This document shows positions 36,169 to 44,186 of a stretch of DNA of 59,091 nucleotides, piece after piece. The stretch lies in the NCBI GenBank assembly GCA_037133915.1, contig JBAXND010000024.1, forward strand, positions 1-59,091, read 5' to 3'. Within the stretch, counting starts at the first letter, position 1; each line of letters starts with the position of its first letter. The DNA is from Bacteroidota bacterium (lineage in GTDB: Bacteria; Bacteroidota; Bacteroidia; Bacteroidales; CAIWKO01). The notes under the pieces were generated by a model. That model did no database searches and had not been told where the DNA came from. It saw nothing but the letters and a program-made list of their open reading frames with translations. A program made the translations under genes and the position numbers.

Positions 36169-36738
36169 ATGAGAAAATATATTATAGCTTTAATTTGCAT
36201 TCTATCCGCAGGCTTTTCAATCGCACAGAGCAAAAAAGAGATTAAAGAGAATAAGATAAAATCGGTAACGGTATGGCAGGCCGACAGCGGCGACGGAGCA
36301 ACAGACGGTTATAAAAACTCCTATGAAGAATGGGACAGAAACGGAAGACAGGTTCTGAAAATTGATTACAAAAAAGATGGTACCGTAAGCAAAAAAGAAA
36401 CTACTAAATACGATGCGTACGGCAACATTACCGAAGAAACCAGCTATGATCTGAAGGATGAAACGAATGAGAAAAAAACGTACAAATACAATGCAAAGAA
36501 TGATAAGACCGAAGAGATTGTCACAAACCTGAAGGATAATACAATAGTAAAAAAAACTGTGTATACCTATGCCGCTGACGGCACTAAAACAGGCGAAGCA
36601 GTGTACGACGGCAATGGTAATTTAAAAGAAAAGATTGAATGTACTTACAACGGAAAAGGTTTAAAAGACAGCAGGCAAACTTATAATGCTTCAGGCAAAC
36701 TTAAATCGGCACGCAAATATATTTTCGAATATTTCTGA
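36169..36738 (+). CDS. Secreted YD/RHS-like repeat protein
   Basis: A 189-residue exported protein with a signal peptide ending FSIAQ (about 20). The body is a run of beta-hairpin repeats of the YD/RHS-antigen type: YEEWDRNGRQVLKIDYKKDG, KKETTKYDAYGNITEETSY, KKTYKYNAKNDKTEEIVT, KKTVYTYAADGTKTGEAVYD and EKIECTYNGKGLKDSRQTYN. The repeats are very Lys/Glu/Asp-rich. Function unknown. It lies 6 bp after the lipoprotein and 35 bp before the DUF4956 gene. Confidence 0.72.
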   Translation: MRKYIIALICILSAGFSIAQSKKEIKENKIKSVTVWQADSGDGATDGYKNSYEEWDRNGRQVLKIDYKKDGTVSKKETTKYDAYGNITEETSYDLKDETNEKKTYKYNAKNDKTEEIVTNLKDNTIVKKTVYTYAADGTKTGEAVYDGNGNLKEKIECTYNGKGLKDSRQTYNASGKLKSARKYIFEYF

Positions 36739-36773
36739 AATTAATATTACTGACTTTCCATAAATTTATTGCC

Positions 36774-37532
36774 ATGACCAATATTAAAATGATTTTTCTG
36801 TTCCTTTTGCTTCTTTGCCCCGGAACATCCACTATTCAGAGTAAGGCACAGTTCGGCATTCCATCCGACCAGACTACCACAACTCAGGTAGATGAAAACA
36901 ATGAGAAAGAAAAAAAATCTGAAAAGAAAAAAGAGAAAGAAAAGGATAAGGAGAAGGATACCGTTGAGATTAACGCCAATTTTTTTCTGTATCTGGGCAT
37001 GAACCTGCTAACGCTTGCATTAATAATTTCTTTAGTCTACTACCCCAGAAACAGGCAATACGAAAGCATTTTCACATTCCTGATGTTCAATATTATGATT
37101 TTCATGCTGACTTTTGTATTGAACAAAATAAAAATTTCCGTGGGTGCGGCATTTGGACTCTTTGCCGTATTTTCAATGCTGCGCTACAGAACCGAAGGCA
37201 TTTCAATGAAAGACATGACCTATCTGTTTATTTTTATTGCAATAGGTTTGATAAGCGCCATACAACTCGATTTTGAAGAGCTCGCCATTATTAACGGAAT
37301 TATTCTTGTTATTACATTCCTGCTTGACAGCAATCTTATTCTCAAGCGGGAAAGTTCCAAGATGATAAGATACGAGAACATCGACCTTGTAAAGCCTGAA
37401 AACTCTGCTGATTTACTCGAAGACCTGAGGCAGCGAACCGGTCTTAAAATACATCGTCACCAAATTGTATCTATGAATTTTCAGAATGATACGGCAGAAA
37501 TAAAAATCTACTACTACGAAAATAAAAAGTAA
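36774..37532 (+). CDS. DUF4956 membrane protein
   Basis: A 252-residue membrane protein. An N-terminal signal-like segment (about 1-26) is followed by a highly charged Lys/Glu stretch (about 42-65). Four hydrophobic helices come next (about 70-90, 97-117, 121-137, 147-166, with a further short one about 172-190). The core ISVGAAFGLFAVFSMLRYRT followed by EGISMKDMTYLFIFIAIGLI is the signature of DUF4956. The C-terminal cytoplasmic region resembles a small ferredoxin-like fold (LRQRTGLKIHRHQIVSMNFQ). DUF4956 genes often sit beside VTC polyphosphate polymerase and CotH genes. Here CotH is in the same strand block but no VTC gene is present. The role is inferred from context only. Confidence 0.85.
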   Translation: MTNIKMIFLFLLLLCPGTSTIQSKAQFGIPSDQTTTTQVDENNEKEKKSEKKKEKEKDKEKDTVEINANFFLYLGMNLLTLALIISLVYYPRNRQYESIFTFLMFNIMIFMLTFVLNKIKISVGAAFGLFAVFSMLRYRTEGISMKDMTYLFIFIAIGLISAIQLDFEELAIINGIILVITFLLDSNLILKRESSKMIRYENIDLVKPENSADLLEDLRQRTGLKIHRHQIVSMNFQNDTAEIKIYYYENKK

Positions 37533-37560
37533 CATACTGTTTTCTCTCATTGCTCTGTTA

Positions 37561-38193
37561 TTGGCAGGTGATTATTGCTGCGCACAGCACAGTGATGCCG
37601 GATTATGGATGAGCATGAACGGCGAAAAAAAGATTACGAAAGGATTTTCCATTTCGCTTGCGGCAGAACTCCGCATGAATAATAATATTACGCAAGTCGG
37701 AACATATTTTACGGAATTAGGCCTAAACTACCGCTTTAGCAAAAAAGTCAGGTTATCGGGAAATTATCGCTTTATGGCAAGAAGCAGAGCCGACGGCACG
37801 TACAGCAATCGCCATCGATATTACTTCGATTTAGCCTATCGCGAAAAAATAAAATCCGTAACCGTATTGTTCCGGACCCGCTTCCAGAGCCAGTATGCAG
37901 ACATCTTATCTTCGCCTGAAGGAAAGGTTCCCGAATACTATTCAAGAAATAAACTTACCATAAAATATGATGCTACGAAAAAGGCAACACCGTATATTTC
38001 GACTGAATTGTTTACGCCGCTTTGCAACGTTCATGGAATTACCATTGATAACGTCCGCTATTCGGGCGGTGTGGAATACGCATTTAACAGGGTACACACG
38101 ATTGATTTATTTTACATGCTGCAGCAGGAGTATAATGTGAAGAATTCCGAAACAGATCACATTATCGGCATCGGATATTATTTCACTTTCTAA
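37561..38193 (+). CDS. DUF2490 outer-membrane protein (start codon uncertain)
   Basis: A beta-barrel-type protein of about 210-223 residues. The body (DAGLWMSMNGEKKITKGFSI, then LGLNYRFSKKVRLSGNYRFM, RHRYYFDLAYREKIKSVTVL) matches the DUF2490 pattern, and the C-terminus ends in the barrel strand IGIGYYFTF. The TTG at 37561 cuts into a signal peptide. In the same frame upstream, codons from 37522 would read IKSNILFSLIALLLAG, a good signal peptide followed by CCAQ, but they start with ATA (37522 or 37534), not a standard start. Thus either a non-canonical start is used or the ATG was lost. The 37522 start would overlap the DUF4956 stop by 11 bp. Confidence 0.75.
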   Translation: MAGDYCCAQHSDAGLWMSMNGEKKITKGFSISLAAELRMNNNITQVGTYFTELGLNYRFSKKVRLSGNYRFMARSRADGTYSNRHRYYFDLAYREKIKSVTVLFRTRFQSQYADILSSPEGKVPEYYSRNKLTIKYDATKKATPYISTELFTPLCNVHGITIDNVRYSGGVEYAFNRVHTIDLFYMLQQEYNVKNSETDHIIGIGYYFTF

Positions 38194-38287
38194 TCATTGA
38201 TTCATTCTAAAATCCTTAATTAAACCCTGTTCTTCTATACAAATACGCCCTACATCTATTTTGCAAAATTTCCCTTTCGTTCTTTAA

Positions 38288-38295
38288 TATATTTG
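38288..38295 (+). promoter_or_regulatory. -7 box for the TonB-dependent receptor operon
   Basis: TATATTTG, an exact TAnnTTTG, 54 bp before ATG 38350. A TTG lies at 38261-38263 (24-bp spacing, slightly long). Confidence 0.5.
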
Positions 38296-38349
38296 TCCTC
38301 TTCGCTGCCGGATAATGACGTCGCATTATGAAAAATCAGTTCCATTGAA

Positions 38350-41316
38350 ATGCAAAAACTCCCCCTGTTTTTCGTCTTTATCCTGGTAGCGATTTTTGTT
38401 TCCGCCCAGAACCAGCGTGAATTCAATACTCCCGGCAGCGATTGCTACGTAAAGTATACAACGTATGCACGCAATAGCGACTACCTCTCCTGCCGACGTC
38501 CATTTATCTTTATTTCGGGACGACCCGGCGAAAGCGCTGAACAAATATTTGAACATGACAGCCTCAAGAATATTCCCCGGTTTTACAATTATCTGTTTGT
38601 TATGGTTCCGGCCACAGGTCGTGACTTCAGTGCCCGGGTGGAATGCCTGATAGCTATTGCAAGTCTGGTTACCAACCATTTCGAATGCGGAAATAAAAAT
38701 ATTTTTCTCCAGATTAATGACGAGCAAATACTGCGAATTGATGCAGATAAATCAGCGCTAAATGAAGTGTTTACAACGATAAGGCTCAAATCCGAGGAAC
38801 TATCTCAGAACGGCAAAATTGCCACAGTCAATCCCGCATTGCTTGATTTTACTGAGAATACAGCAGCCTATGCTCCGCTTCCCGAGGCCGATGAAGATGA
38901 TGATTCCGATGGTGATGAACCAAACGGAGCATACATACCGGAAGAAATCAAAGCAGTAAGAATGTACTTTGGGCCACCCCGAACATACAATTTTACGCTC
39001 TCGGGAACTGTGCGTGATAAACAAACAGGCGAAGCATTGCCGTTTGCAACCGTTCTCGTAAAAGGCACTCAAAGTGGAACTACTACCAATATGGACGGCT
39101 GGTTTACACTTCAAAAAGTTCCAACCGACACAACTACTCTGATTGTACAATATGTAGGATATTCCAAAACAGAAGTCTTTCTTTCGCCACAGCTTCCGAA
39201 AACAAATTTTCTCATCGAGCTGCAGCCATCGTCACAATCGCTGAAAGAGATTGTAGTTAGCGCTGTTCGTGAAGATGTGGTTCTTGAAAATAAAGATGAT
39301 GTAAGTACAATAAAAATGACTCCTCGCAAACTGGAACAACTTCCAAACCTGGGCGAACGCGATATAATGCGGTCATTCCAGTTGCTTCCCGGAATCAGCG
39401 CATCCAATGAATCATCATCCGGATTGTACGTCCGAGGCGGCACTCCGGATCAGAACCTTATTTTATACGACGGCTTTACTGTGTACCATGTTGACCACCT
39501 GTATGGATTTTTCAGTGCATTCAATTCCAATGCACTTAAGGACGTGCAACTTTATAAAGGTGGATTTGAATCACGCTTTGGCGGAAGGCTGTCAAGTGTT
39601 ACGGAAATTACCGGCAAAGAGGGCAATCAAAAAAAATTCAATATGGGCATGGATGCCAGTTTGCTCAGTGTAAATGCATTTGTTGAAATTCCGATTGGAA
39701 AAAATTTCACAACCATGATAGCCTACAGGCGTTCCTACAAAAGTCCTGTTTACAATCTTATTTTCGACAAATTCAACCAGAGCAAATCCGCAGGAAATTT
39801 TGTAGGTGAAGGTCCCGGCGGTAAATTCTCTCAGGACACGAAAGTCACCTCCTATTTCTATGATTTAAACGGCAAGATGACGTATCATCCGACCAAAAAA
39901 GACATTGTTTCGCTCAGCTTTTTCAATGGAACGGATAAACTTGACAACAGTACTTCATCATCTTCATCATCCGCCGCTCCTTCAAATTTCTCAATGAATT
40001 CAACCGATCTGACACGATACGGAAATTTTGGCAGCAGCCTGAAATGGTCGCGTTCATGGAATCCGAAAATTTATGGCAATACTATTCTGAGCTTTTCAAA
40101 TTATTACAGCAAAAGGGAGCGCTCTCAGGAAAGAACCATTTTTAATTCATCAGGAACAAGCAGCACGGTAAATAACGGCATCTTCGAAAACAACTATTTG
40201 CGCGATTACAGCCTGCGTTCTGACTACCAGTGGGACCTTGGTCCGCTTGCTCTTGAATTCGGAGGCTTTGGCACGTATTACGATATCAAATACAATTATG
40301 CGCAGAGCGATACAGCCTCCATTCTTGACCGCAATAATACGGGAATTCTTGCAGGTGCCTATTTACAGGATAAAATAAAATTGTGGGGTGGCCGAGTCAT
40401 CATATTGCCGGGCATCAGAATGAGCTATTATGACATTACTAAAAAAGCCTATACTGAGCCGCGCATATCGCTGAACTATAACCTGACCGAACGGCTTTCA
40501 CTCAAAGGTGCTTATGGTAAGTATTATCAGTTTGCCAACAGGGTAACACGTGAAGATATTCTATCGGGAAGCCGCGATTTCTGGGTACTCGCAGATGGCG
40601 GCAATACACCCGTAAGCTCCGCAATTCATTATATAGGAGGTATTTCTTACGATACCAAGAAATGGCTTTTCAGTGCCGAAGTTTATTACAAACTGCTCGA
40701 AGGACTTAATGAGTATTCGTTGCGTATAAATGCAAGTCCTTTTGGTGTTGACTATAACGAAAATTTCTTCCACGGAAAAGGTTATTCGAAAGGTGTTGAA
40801 TTTCTGCTTCAAAAAAAATCGGGCAGCATGAATGGCTGGGCAAGTTACACCTTGGGAGAAGCCCGAAACTATTTTGCCGTATACTCCGATTCTTATTACC
40901 CCGCCAATCAGGACGTTACACATGAATTCAAGATTGTGCTGATGTATAACTATAAAAAGTGGGATTTTTCAGCTACCTGGATTTGGGCGTCAGGCCGACC
41001 TTATACCGCACCCAGCGGCGCATACAGCATAACGCTGCTCGATGGTTCCGAACAGGATTTCTTTACAGTTACCCAAAAAAACAGTCTCCGATTACCCGAT
41101 TACCACCGTTGCGATATCTCTGTAAATTACAAGTTTGTTATGGGCCAGAAAAAGAAACGTGAGTTAGGATACATCGGGTTTTCAATATTCAACCTGTATA
41201 ATCGTACGAATGTCTGGTACAAACAATACGACATTATCGACGGCAGTATTTTGGAAACCAACGTCAATTATTTAGGCATTACGCCCAACCTTACACTTTC
41301 ACTAAAACTCAGGTAA
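38350..41316 (+). CDS. TonB-dependent receptor with extra N-terminal domain
   Basis: A 988-residue outer-membrane receptor for TonB-driven uptake. Signal peptide to about 19 (IFVSAQ). Residues about 25-215 form an additional domain not usual in this family. It contains RRPFIFISGRPGESAEQIFE and FYNYLFVMVPATGRDFSARV, which hint at an alpha/beta-hydrolase-like fold, and then an acidic linker (EADEDDDSDGDEP). A carboxypeptidase-regulatory-like domain follows (about 217-290: FTLSGTVRDKQTGEALPFAT), then the plug (ERDIMRSFQLLPGISASNES, SSGLYVRGGTPDQNLILYDG) and a 22-stranded barrel to the C-terminal LTLSLKLR. The DUF4249 lipoprotein starts 2 bp downstream, a standard pair. The substrate is unknown. 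Confidence 0.92.
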   Translation: MQKLPLFFVFILVAIFVSAQNQREFNTPGSDCYVKYTTYARNSDYLSCRRPFIFISGRPGESAEQIFEHDSLKNIPRFYNYLFVMVPATGRDFSARVECLIAIASLVTNHFECGNKNIFLQINDEQILRIDADKSALNEVFTTIRLKSEELSQNGKIATVNPALLDFTENTAAYAPLPEADEDDDSDGDEPNGAYIPEEIKAVRMYFGPPRTYNFTLSGTVRDKQTGEALPFATVLVKGTQSGTTTNMDGWFTLQKVPTDTTTLIVQYVGYSKTEVFLSPQLPKTNFLIELQPSSQSLKEIVVSAVREDVVLENKDDVSTIKMTPRKLEQLPNLGERDIMRSFQLLPGISASNESSSGLYVRGGTPDQNLILYDGFTVYHVDHLYGFFSAFNSNALKDVQLYKGGFESRFGGRLSSVTEITGKEGNQKKFNMGMDASLLSVNAFVEIPIGKNFTTMIAYRRSYKSPVYNLIFDKFNQSKSAGNFVGEGPGGKFSQDTKVTSYFYDLNGKMTYHPTKKDIVSLSFFNGTDKLDNSTSSSSSSAAPSNFSMNSTDLTRYGNFGSSLKWSRSWNPKIYGNTILSFSNYYSKRERSQERTIFNSSGTSSTVNNGIFENNYLRDYSLRSDYQWDLGPLALEFGGFGTYYDIKYNYAQSDTASILDRNNTGILAGAYLQDKIKLWGGRVIILPGIRMSYYDITKKAYTEPRISLNYNLTERLSLKGAYGKYYQFANRVTREDILSGSRDFWVLADGGNTPVSSAIHYIGGISYDTKKWLFSAEVYYKLLEGLNEYSLRINASPFGVDYNENFFHGKGYSKGVEFLLQKKSGSMNGWASYTLGEARNYFAVYSDSYYPANQDVTHEFKIVLMYNYKKWDFSATWIWASGRPYTAPSGAYSITLLDGSEQDFFTVTQKNSLRLPDYHRCDISVNYKFVMGQKKKRELGYIGFSIFNLYNRTNVWYKQYDIIDGSILETNVNYLGITPNLTLSLKLR

Positions 41317-41317
41317 G

Positions 41318-42130
41318 ATGCCACACAAGCCAATGTTAACAGTCAGCCTGCTATTCCTGATGCTTAGCTCCTGTTCTAAAGTCGAGAATAAGGATTTTTC
41401 TGACCTGCCCATTATAGAGGCCTACCTGATGCCCGGAAGCTATCCGCAGGTGAACATAAGCAGGCAGACGCCGTTTTCGTCCAGTGCTGAGTATGCCACT
41501 GACGATATAACAAAACTCCAAATATTCCTTGGCTGTAATGGAACAGAACGTGAGCTGAGTTCGTCAGGTGACGGTGTGTATATTGACAGCTCAGAGCTGT
41601 GTGTGACCGGAGCCTCCTATACACTCCGCTTTGTATACAATTCACTAACCGTAAGTGCCGTCACTACAACACCTTCAAAACCACTTAATTTCACACAATC
41701 GGTTACGGAAATTTCGATGGAAAGACAGGACAGCACCTCGGGACCTCCGGGTACGACCATGCCCGACCCGGTAACCGTTTCCTGGGATAATACTGATGGC
41801 TCCTACTATATTGTTGTAATCGATTGCATGGAAGAAACGCTCGATCCAATCCGTGATTTTGGAGATAAAGAGCCACCCGGAAACCGTTTCAGAGAAGCTC
41901 CAACAACATCAACAGCCATGGAAATTCGACCGAATGAGTTTCAATATTTTGGCAAACACCGGCTTATACTGTATCATGTGCTACCCGATTATGCTTCACT
42001 TTACGATGTGAATAGCACGAGTTCCCAGAATCTCACCAACCCATCTACAAGCATTATCAACGGGTACGGAATTTTCACGGGGATGAATGCCGACACCCTG
42101 TATTTAAATATCCGTGAATCATCAAAATAA
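41318..42130 (+). CDS. DUF4249 lipoprotein, partner of the TonB-dependent receptor
   Basis: A 270-residue lipoprotein. The signal peptide ends LMLSSC (lipobox). The sequence FSDLPIIEAYLMPGSYPQVN followed by ISRQTPFSS and CVTGASYTLRFVYNSLTVSA matches the DUF4249 family, whose genes almost always follow TonB receptors of this type. It probably caps the receptor or captures its substrate at the surface. The start is 2 bp after the receptor's stop codon, so the two are translationally linked. A receiver-like gene follows after 6 bp. Confidence 0.85.
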   Translation: MPHKPMLTVSLLFLMLSSCSKVENKDFSDLPIIEAYLMPGSYPQVNISRQTPFSSSAEYATDDITKLQIFLGCNGTERELSSSGDGVYIDSSELCVTGASYTLRFVYNSLTVSAVTTTPSKPLNFTQSVTEISMERQDSTSGPPGTTMPDPVTVSWDNTDGSYYIVVIDCMEETLDPIRDFGDKEPPGNRFREAPTTSTAMEIRPNEFQYFGKHRLILYHVLPDYASLYDVNSTSSQNLTNPSTSIINGYGIFTGMNADTLYLNIRESSK

Positions 42131-42136
42131 ATTAAT

Positions 42137-42505
42137 ATGGAAACCCGGAAACAAAAACGTAAAATCCTCATCATCATGCCCGATAGAAAGAAAGCTGATG
42201 AAATCGCCATTTGTCTGACACAATCAGGATTTGAAGTTACAGATATTGTACCGTATCTGTATAACGCACTTCATTCCATTGAAAGAATAAAACCCGAGTT
42301 GCTTATAATTGAAACCGATATAAAAGCGGATGAAGCAACCTTCATTTACACTTATTTGAAAATCCCGCTTGTGCTGATATCTAATCAGCGGAGAGAGGAA
42401 TTGCAGTCATTTTGCTACAGCATAAACCTGCTTGAGATTATTCACAAACCGTTTTCACTGTACGAAGTGGTGTTTAGTGTCGTCAGAACAAGTCCTGAAA
42501 ATTGA
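42137..42505 (+). CDS. Receiver-like protein with altered phosphoacceptor site
   Basis: A 122-residue stand-alone domain with the CheY fold pattern: KRKILIIMPDRKKADEIAIC, LLIIETDIKADEATFIY, PLVLISNQRREE, LEIIHKPFSLYEVVFSVV. The conserved Ser (LIS) and Lys (HKP) are present. The acidic pocket is reduced to MPD. The residue aligned with the phosphoacceptor Asp appears to be Glu59 (in LLIIET), with Asp61 nearby. It may therefore be a pseudo-receiver that mimics a phosphorylated state, or phosphorylation could shift to Asp61. It follows the DUF4249 gene by 6 bp. Confidence 0.75.
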   Translation: METRKQKRKILIIMPDRKKADEIAICLTQSGFEVTDIVPYLYNALHSIERIKPELLIIETDIKADEATFIYTYLKIPLVLISNQRREELQSFCYSINLLEIIHKPFSLYEVVFSVVRTSPEN

Positions 42506-42527
42506 CATTCCGGTTTTTCATTTCAAA

Positions 42528-42556
42528 AAAAAGCCGCCCTTATGAGGCGGCTTTTT
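42528..42556. terminator. Bidirectional terminator between convergent genes
   Basis: 11-bp perfect stem AAAAAGCCGCC (42528-42538) / GGCGGCTTTTT (42546-42556), loop CTTATGA. The A-run and T-run flanks serve both the receiver gene (plus) and the RRM gene (minus). Confidence 0.9.
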
Positions 42557-42573
42557 CAAGATAAAAATAATTT

Positions 42574-42900
42574 TTAGTAGCGATTGCTGCCAAATCTTGG
42601 TCTGCCGCTACCGCTTCCGCCACCACCGGTTCTTCTGAAAGAATTATCTTTTTTCTCTCTCGGTTTGGCAACAGAAACTGCAAGTACCTTACCATCGTAA
42701 GTTGCACCGTTCAATTCTTTGATTGCGTTTTGTGCATGCTCATCATTGGTCATTTCAACAAAACCAAAACCACGGGGGCGGCCTGTTGCCTGATCGGTAA
42801 TAACTTTGGCGGAAGTAACTTCGCCATAATCTTCAAAAACCTGCTTCAAGTCTTCATTCTCGATATTGAAACTCAGGTTAGAAACAAAAATGTTTGTCAT
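42574..42900 (-). CDS. RRM-type RNA-binding protein
   Basis: A 108-residue RNA-binding protein: one RNA recognition motif (about 1-82) plus a short Gly/Arg/Ser tail (FRRTGGGGSGSGRPRFGSNR). RNP2 is NIFVSNLSF and RNP1 is RPRGFGFVEM, with the aromatic residues that stack on RNA. Such glycine-rich RRM proteins are common in Bacteroidota and Cyanobacteria and are often cold-induced RNA chaperones. The -7 box lies 120 bp upstream, so the mRNA has a leader of about 110 nt with a hairpin, as in cold-shock genes. Confidence 0.93.
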   Translation of the reverse strand: MTNIFVSNLSFNIENEDLKQVFEDYGEVTSAKVITDQATGRPRGFGFVEMTNDEHAQNAIKELNGATYDGKVLAVSVAKPREKKDNSFRRTGGGGSGSGRPRFGSNRY

Positions 42901-42944
42901 AATAGATTGAATTAAGTTGTTAAACTTGAGACAAACCCGGAAAG

Positions 42945-42962
42945 AAATACGAAGGCGTATTT
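42945..42962 (-). promoter_or_regulatory. Hairpin in the RRM gene 5' leader
   Basis: AAATACG (42945-42951) / CGTATTT (42956-42962), a perfect 7-bp stem with a 4-nt loop, placed 45 nt before the ATG in the transcribed leader. It could modulate translation with temperature (inference). Confidence 0.45.
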
Positions 42963-43019
42963 ACTAAATCGAAACTAACCTGCGGGATGCTAAAAGGGTT
43001 ATCAGACTCAAATAATGCG

Positions 43020-43027
43020 CAAAGGTA
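43020..43027 (-). promoter_or_regulatory. -7 box for the RRM gene
   Basis: The minus strand reads TACCTTTG, an exact TAnnTTTG, giving a predicted leader of about 110 nt. Confidence 0.55.
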
Positions 43028-43193
43028 CTCAAAATATCAACGGTTCAGCATTTTATAAAAAAATATTTTAGCTGCTTAATCCTCTGGGCCGTTTAATTTG
43101 AGGCAAAACGCGTCCTCCCGAAGGCACTATTAAAATCAATGGAAGGCTGATATTCATCACAATTATTTCCATCCGGCATCTCACATATTTAGC

Positions 43194-43201
43194 TATTTTT
43201 G
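43194..43201 (+). promoter_or_regulatory. -7 box for the OmpA-family gene
   Basis: TATTTTTG, an exact TAnnTTTG, 25 bp before ATG 43227. The region 43030-43190 between the two divergent genes shows nothing else. Confidence 0.55.
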
Positions 43202-43226
43202 CTTCCCATCAAAACCAAAAGCAACT

Positions 43227-44045
43227 ATGAGGAAAGCAATTACACTCTTTACCGTTCTGTTTCTATGCACTTTCGGGGCATTTGCACAGCAACCCGATGC
43301 AGAAGGATGCAAAGACCACCCTTCGTTTAACCGCATGCCCGGTTTTTATATTACCGAATGTAAGCAGAATTTTGATGTTGTTGAAATGTGGGTAAGTGAT
43401 GAAAAGTCATTGAAAATTGAAGGTAATAAAACCCAGATTACATATTATTTTGATATGGAAAAAGGGCAACCGCCTTCGTTTTATCAGCTTACAAAGAATT
43501 TCGAAAACGCCATTGCGAAATACGGCGGAGTGCGCAAATACTTAGGTTCGCAGGAATCAACATTGTACTATAAGAATGCAGGTAAAGAAGTTTGGATACA
43601 GCTATATTCCGCATCTGATGTGGCAGAGACCTACACAATCGTAATTGTTGAAGTTGAAGCCATGAAACAGGAAATTGTTGCCAGTGATATTCTGGAAGCA
43701 CTCAACAATACCGGGTCAATAGCTCTCTATATTAATTTCGATACCGGAAAAGCCACCATCAAACCGGAATCGCAAACTATCATTGATCAGGTAGCACAGA
43801 TGCTTACCGAAAACCCTGCAATGAATATCAGTGTTGAAGGACATACCGACAATGTTGGCAATGCAACAACAAATCAAACTCTTTCTGAAAACCGCGCAGC
43901 AGCCGTAAAAAATGCGCTGATTGCAAAAGGCATCGACAAAGCCAGGCTGAGTTCGAAAGGCTGGGGACAAACCAAGCCCATTGCCGATAACGGCACCGAC
44001 GATGGAAAAGCCAAGAACCGCAGGGTTGAGATTGTGAAGAAATAG
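43227..44045 (+). CDS. OmpA-family protein
   Basis: A 272-residue outer-membrane or periplasmic protein. Signal peptide to about 21 (FGAFAQ). Residues about 22-160 form a domain of unknown type (PSFNRMPGFYITECKQNFDV, VRKYLGSQESTLYYKNAGKE, YTIVIVEVEAM). The C-terminal OmpA peptidoglycan-binding domain (about 165-272) has LYINFDTGKATIKPESQTI, VEGHTDNVGNATTNQTLSEN, RAAAVKNALIAKGIDKARLS and NRRVEIVKK, with the Asp and Arg that bind diaminopimelate. It probably tethers the outer membrane to the cell wall. The N-terminal half also occurs in Bacteroidota proteins without a barrel, so this is not a classical OmpA porin. Confidence 0.9.
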   Translation: MRKAITLFTVLFLCTFGAFAQQPDAEGCKDHPSFNRMPGFYITECKQNFDVVEMWVSDEKSLKIEGNKTQITYYFDMEKGQPPSFYQLTKNFENAIAKYGGVRKYLGSQESTLYYKNAGKEVWIQLYSASDVAETYTIVIVEVEAMKQEIVASDILEALNNTGSIALYINFDTGKATIKPESQTIIDQVAQMLTENPAMNISVEGHTDNVGNATTNQTLSENRAAAVKNALIAKGIDKARLSSKGWGQTKPIADNGTDDGKAKNRRVEIVKK

Positions 44046-44186
44046 TTTTTCAGCTGTATTTTTCTGCAGAAGAAAAATGTGCGCCAAAGAATTGATTACT
44101 GCGATATTAACCTATAGCTGTTAACATTTAATATGCATTTTCAGGCGAAGTGTGGGTAATTACCTCAATCTTTGCATTCGGGAAAC

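Noticed and set aside
44046..44078. Possible terminator after the OmpA-family gene (ATTTTTCT/AGAAAAAT)
   Set aside because: Only A-T pairs plus one G-C, a short stem and no following T-run.
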